Assembly (NCBI RefSeq): GCF_018130825.1 | Contig: NZ_JAFCJS010000004.1 | Span: forward strand, 496,001-560,000 | Origin: Bradyrhizobium liaoningense | Lineage (GTDB): Bacteria > Pseudomonadota > Alphaproteobacteria > Rhizobiales > Xanthobacteraceae | DNA: 64,000 nucleotides | Direction: 5' to 3' | Shown: one piece after another, positions 63,671-64,000 of the stretch | How the letters are laid out: every line of letters starts with the position of its first letter | How positions within the stretch are numbered: position 1 is the stretch's first letter | The notes under the pieces: model-generated | Told to the model about the DNA's origin: nothing | The model's input: the letters and a program-made list of their open reading frames with translations, nothing else | Databases searched by the model: none | Made by a program: the position numbers and the translations under genes

Positions 63671-64000
63671 TCAGCTGTCGAACACGATCACGCTGCGCAG
63701 CGTCTTGCCGGCTTTCATGTTGGCAAAACCCTCGTTGATCTCGCTGAGCTTCAGCTTCGCCGAGATCCAGTCCTCCAGGTGCAGCCGGCCGCGCAAATAG
63801 AAATCCACCAGCCTCGGCATGTCGACGCGGAAATGGTTCGAGCCCATCGAGGAGCCCTGGATCCGGCGTTCGCGCAAAAAGTCAAAGCCGTGCAGCTCGA
63901 TCTTCTGGCCGAACGGGATCATGCCGACGATGGTGGCGGCGCCGCCGGCGGCGAGCATGCCGAACGCCTGCTCCGCGGTCTCCTTGCGGCCGAGCACCTC
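63671..64000 (-). CDS. Zinc-dependent alcohol dehydrogenase (N-terminal part outside window)
   Basis: The last ~109 residues of a medium-chain zinc alcohol dehydrogenase are visible; the frame remains open past base 64000. The segment GGAATIVGMIPFGQKIELHGFDFLRERRIQGSSMGSNHFRVDMPRLVDFYLRGRL is typical of this family's C-terminal lobe, and the end (NEGFANMKAGKTLRSVIVF) resembles NAD-dependent class III-like enzymes. The catalytic zinc ligands lie in the missing part. Confidence 0.87.
   Translation of the reverse strand, partial: EVLGRKETAEQAFGMLAAGGAATIVGMIPFGQKIELHGFDFLRERRIQGSSMGSNHFRVDMPRLVDFYLRGRLHLEDWISAKLKLSEINEGFANMKAGKTLRSVIVFDS

Overview
The window is high-GC DNA with the gene content and intergenic repeat types of a Bradyrhizobium-like alphaproteobacterium. 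Signs of this are an Irr-box (ICE) promoter in front of a membrane ferritin gene (mbfA), many LivHMGF-type and TRAP transporters for organic acids, several glutathione transferases, YafY/WYL regulators, an alphaproteobacterial initiator tRNA, and about twenty copies of long palindromic intergenic repeats. No phage, transposon, CRISPR array or rRNA operon was found. This is a chromosomal metabolic region.

Left part (1-15.2 kb): a nearly continuous block for uptake and breakdown of lignin-derived aromatic acids. It holds the end of a LivM-LivG fusion and LivF of an ABC importer, pobA (4-hydroxybenzoate 3-hydroxylase), a three-gene TRAP importer, a DUF3237 protein, a crotonase, a feruloyl-CoA synthase-type ligase, an HSD10-like dehydrogenase, a 4-hydroxybenzoyl-CoA thioesterase-type protein and a Liv-type periplasmic binding protein. 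Together these could import hydroxycinnamates, activate them with CoA, shorten the side chain to 4-hydroxybenzoate and feed PobA. The content resembles the cou/tar loci known from Rhodopseudomonas palustris. Three AT-rich palindromes before pobA, the TRAP operon and the crotonase look like operators of one regulon. A PNPOx-like protein with a divergent LysR regulator and a PaaI-type thioesterase lie inside the block.

Middle-left (15.2-30.7 kb): mixed housekeeping and stress genes. There are two GST genes, two YafY/WYL regulators (each next to an inverted-repeat operator), a YkgJ-type cysteine-cluster protein, a DUF3307 membrane protein, an orphan TAXI-type binding protein with two membrane anchors, a MloK1-like cyclic-nucleotide-gated K+ channel, an enoyl-CoA hydratase, a fatty acid desaturase, a MetX-like alpha/beta hydrolase, an MBL protein with a zinc ribbon, an MFS transporter and an AraC regulator.

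Middle-right (30.8-48.8 kb): an acyl-CoA ligase and its GntR/FCD regulator, divergent from a Liv-type binding protein. Two perfect 15-bp operator copies sit in the shared promoter region. Then come opgC with a DUF2059 gene, a two-partner secretion locus (TpsB then a large GLUG/MBG-repeat exoprotein) with an AraC regulator upstream, a 1013-residue zinc ribbon-cyclase-AAA-TPR signalling protein, an unrecognised orphan gene, a PhzF-family gene and the initiator tRNA with its terminator.

Right part (49-64 kb): a coniferyl-aldehyde-dehydrogenase-type enzyme and a GMC alcohol oxidoreductase, three further small-molecule genes (two SDRs, one lacking the usual Tyr/Lys, and a CvpA protein), a DUF3775 gene, a run of MBL, FAH-family, GST, MBL and epoxide-hydrolase genes, Irr-controlled mbfA, an amidase, an NTF2-like protein and the 3' part of a zinc alcohol dehydrogenase cut by the window end.
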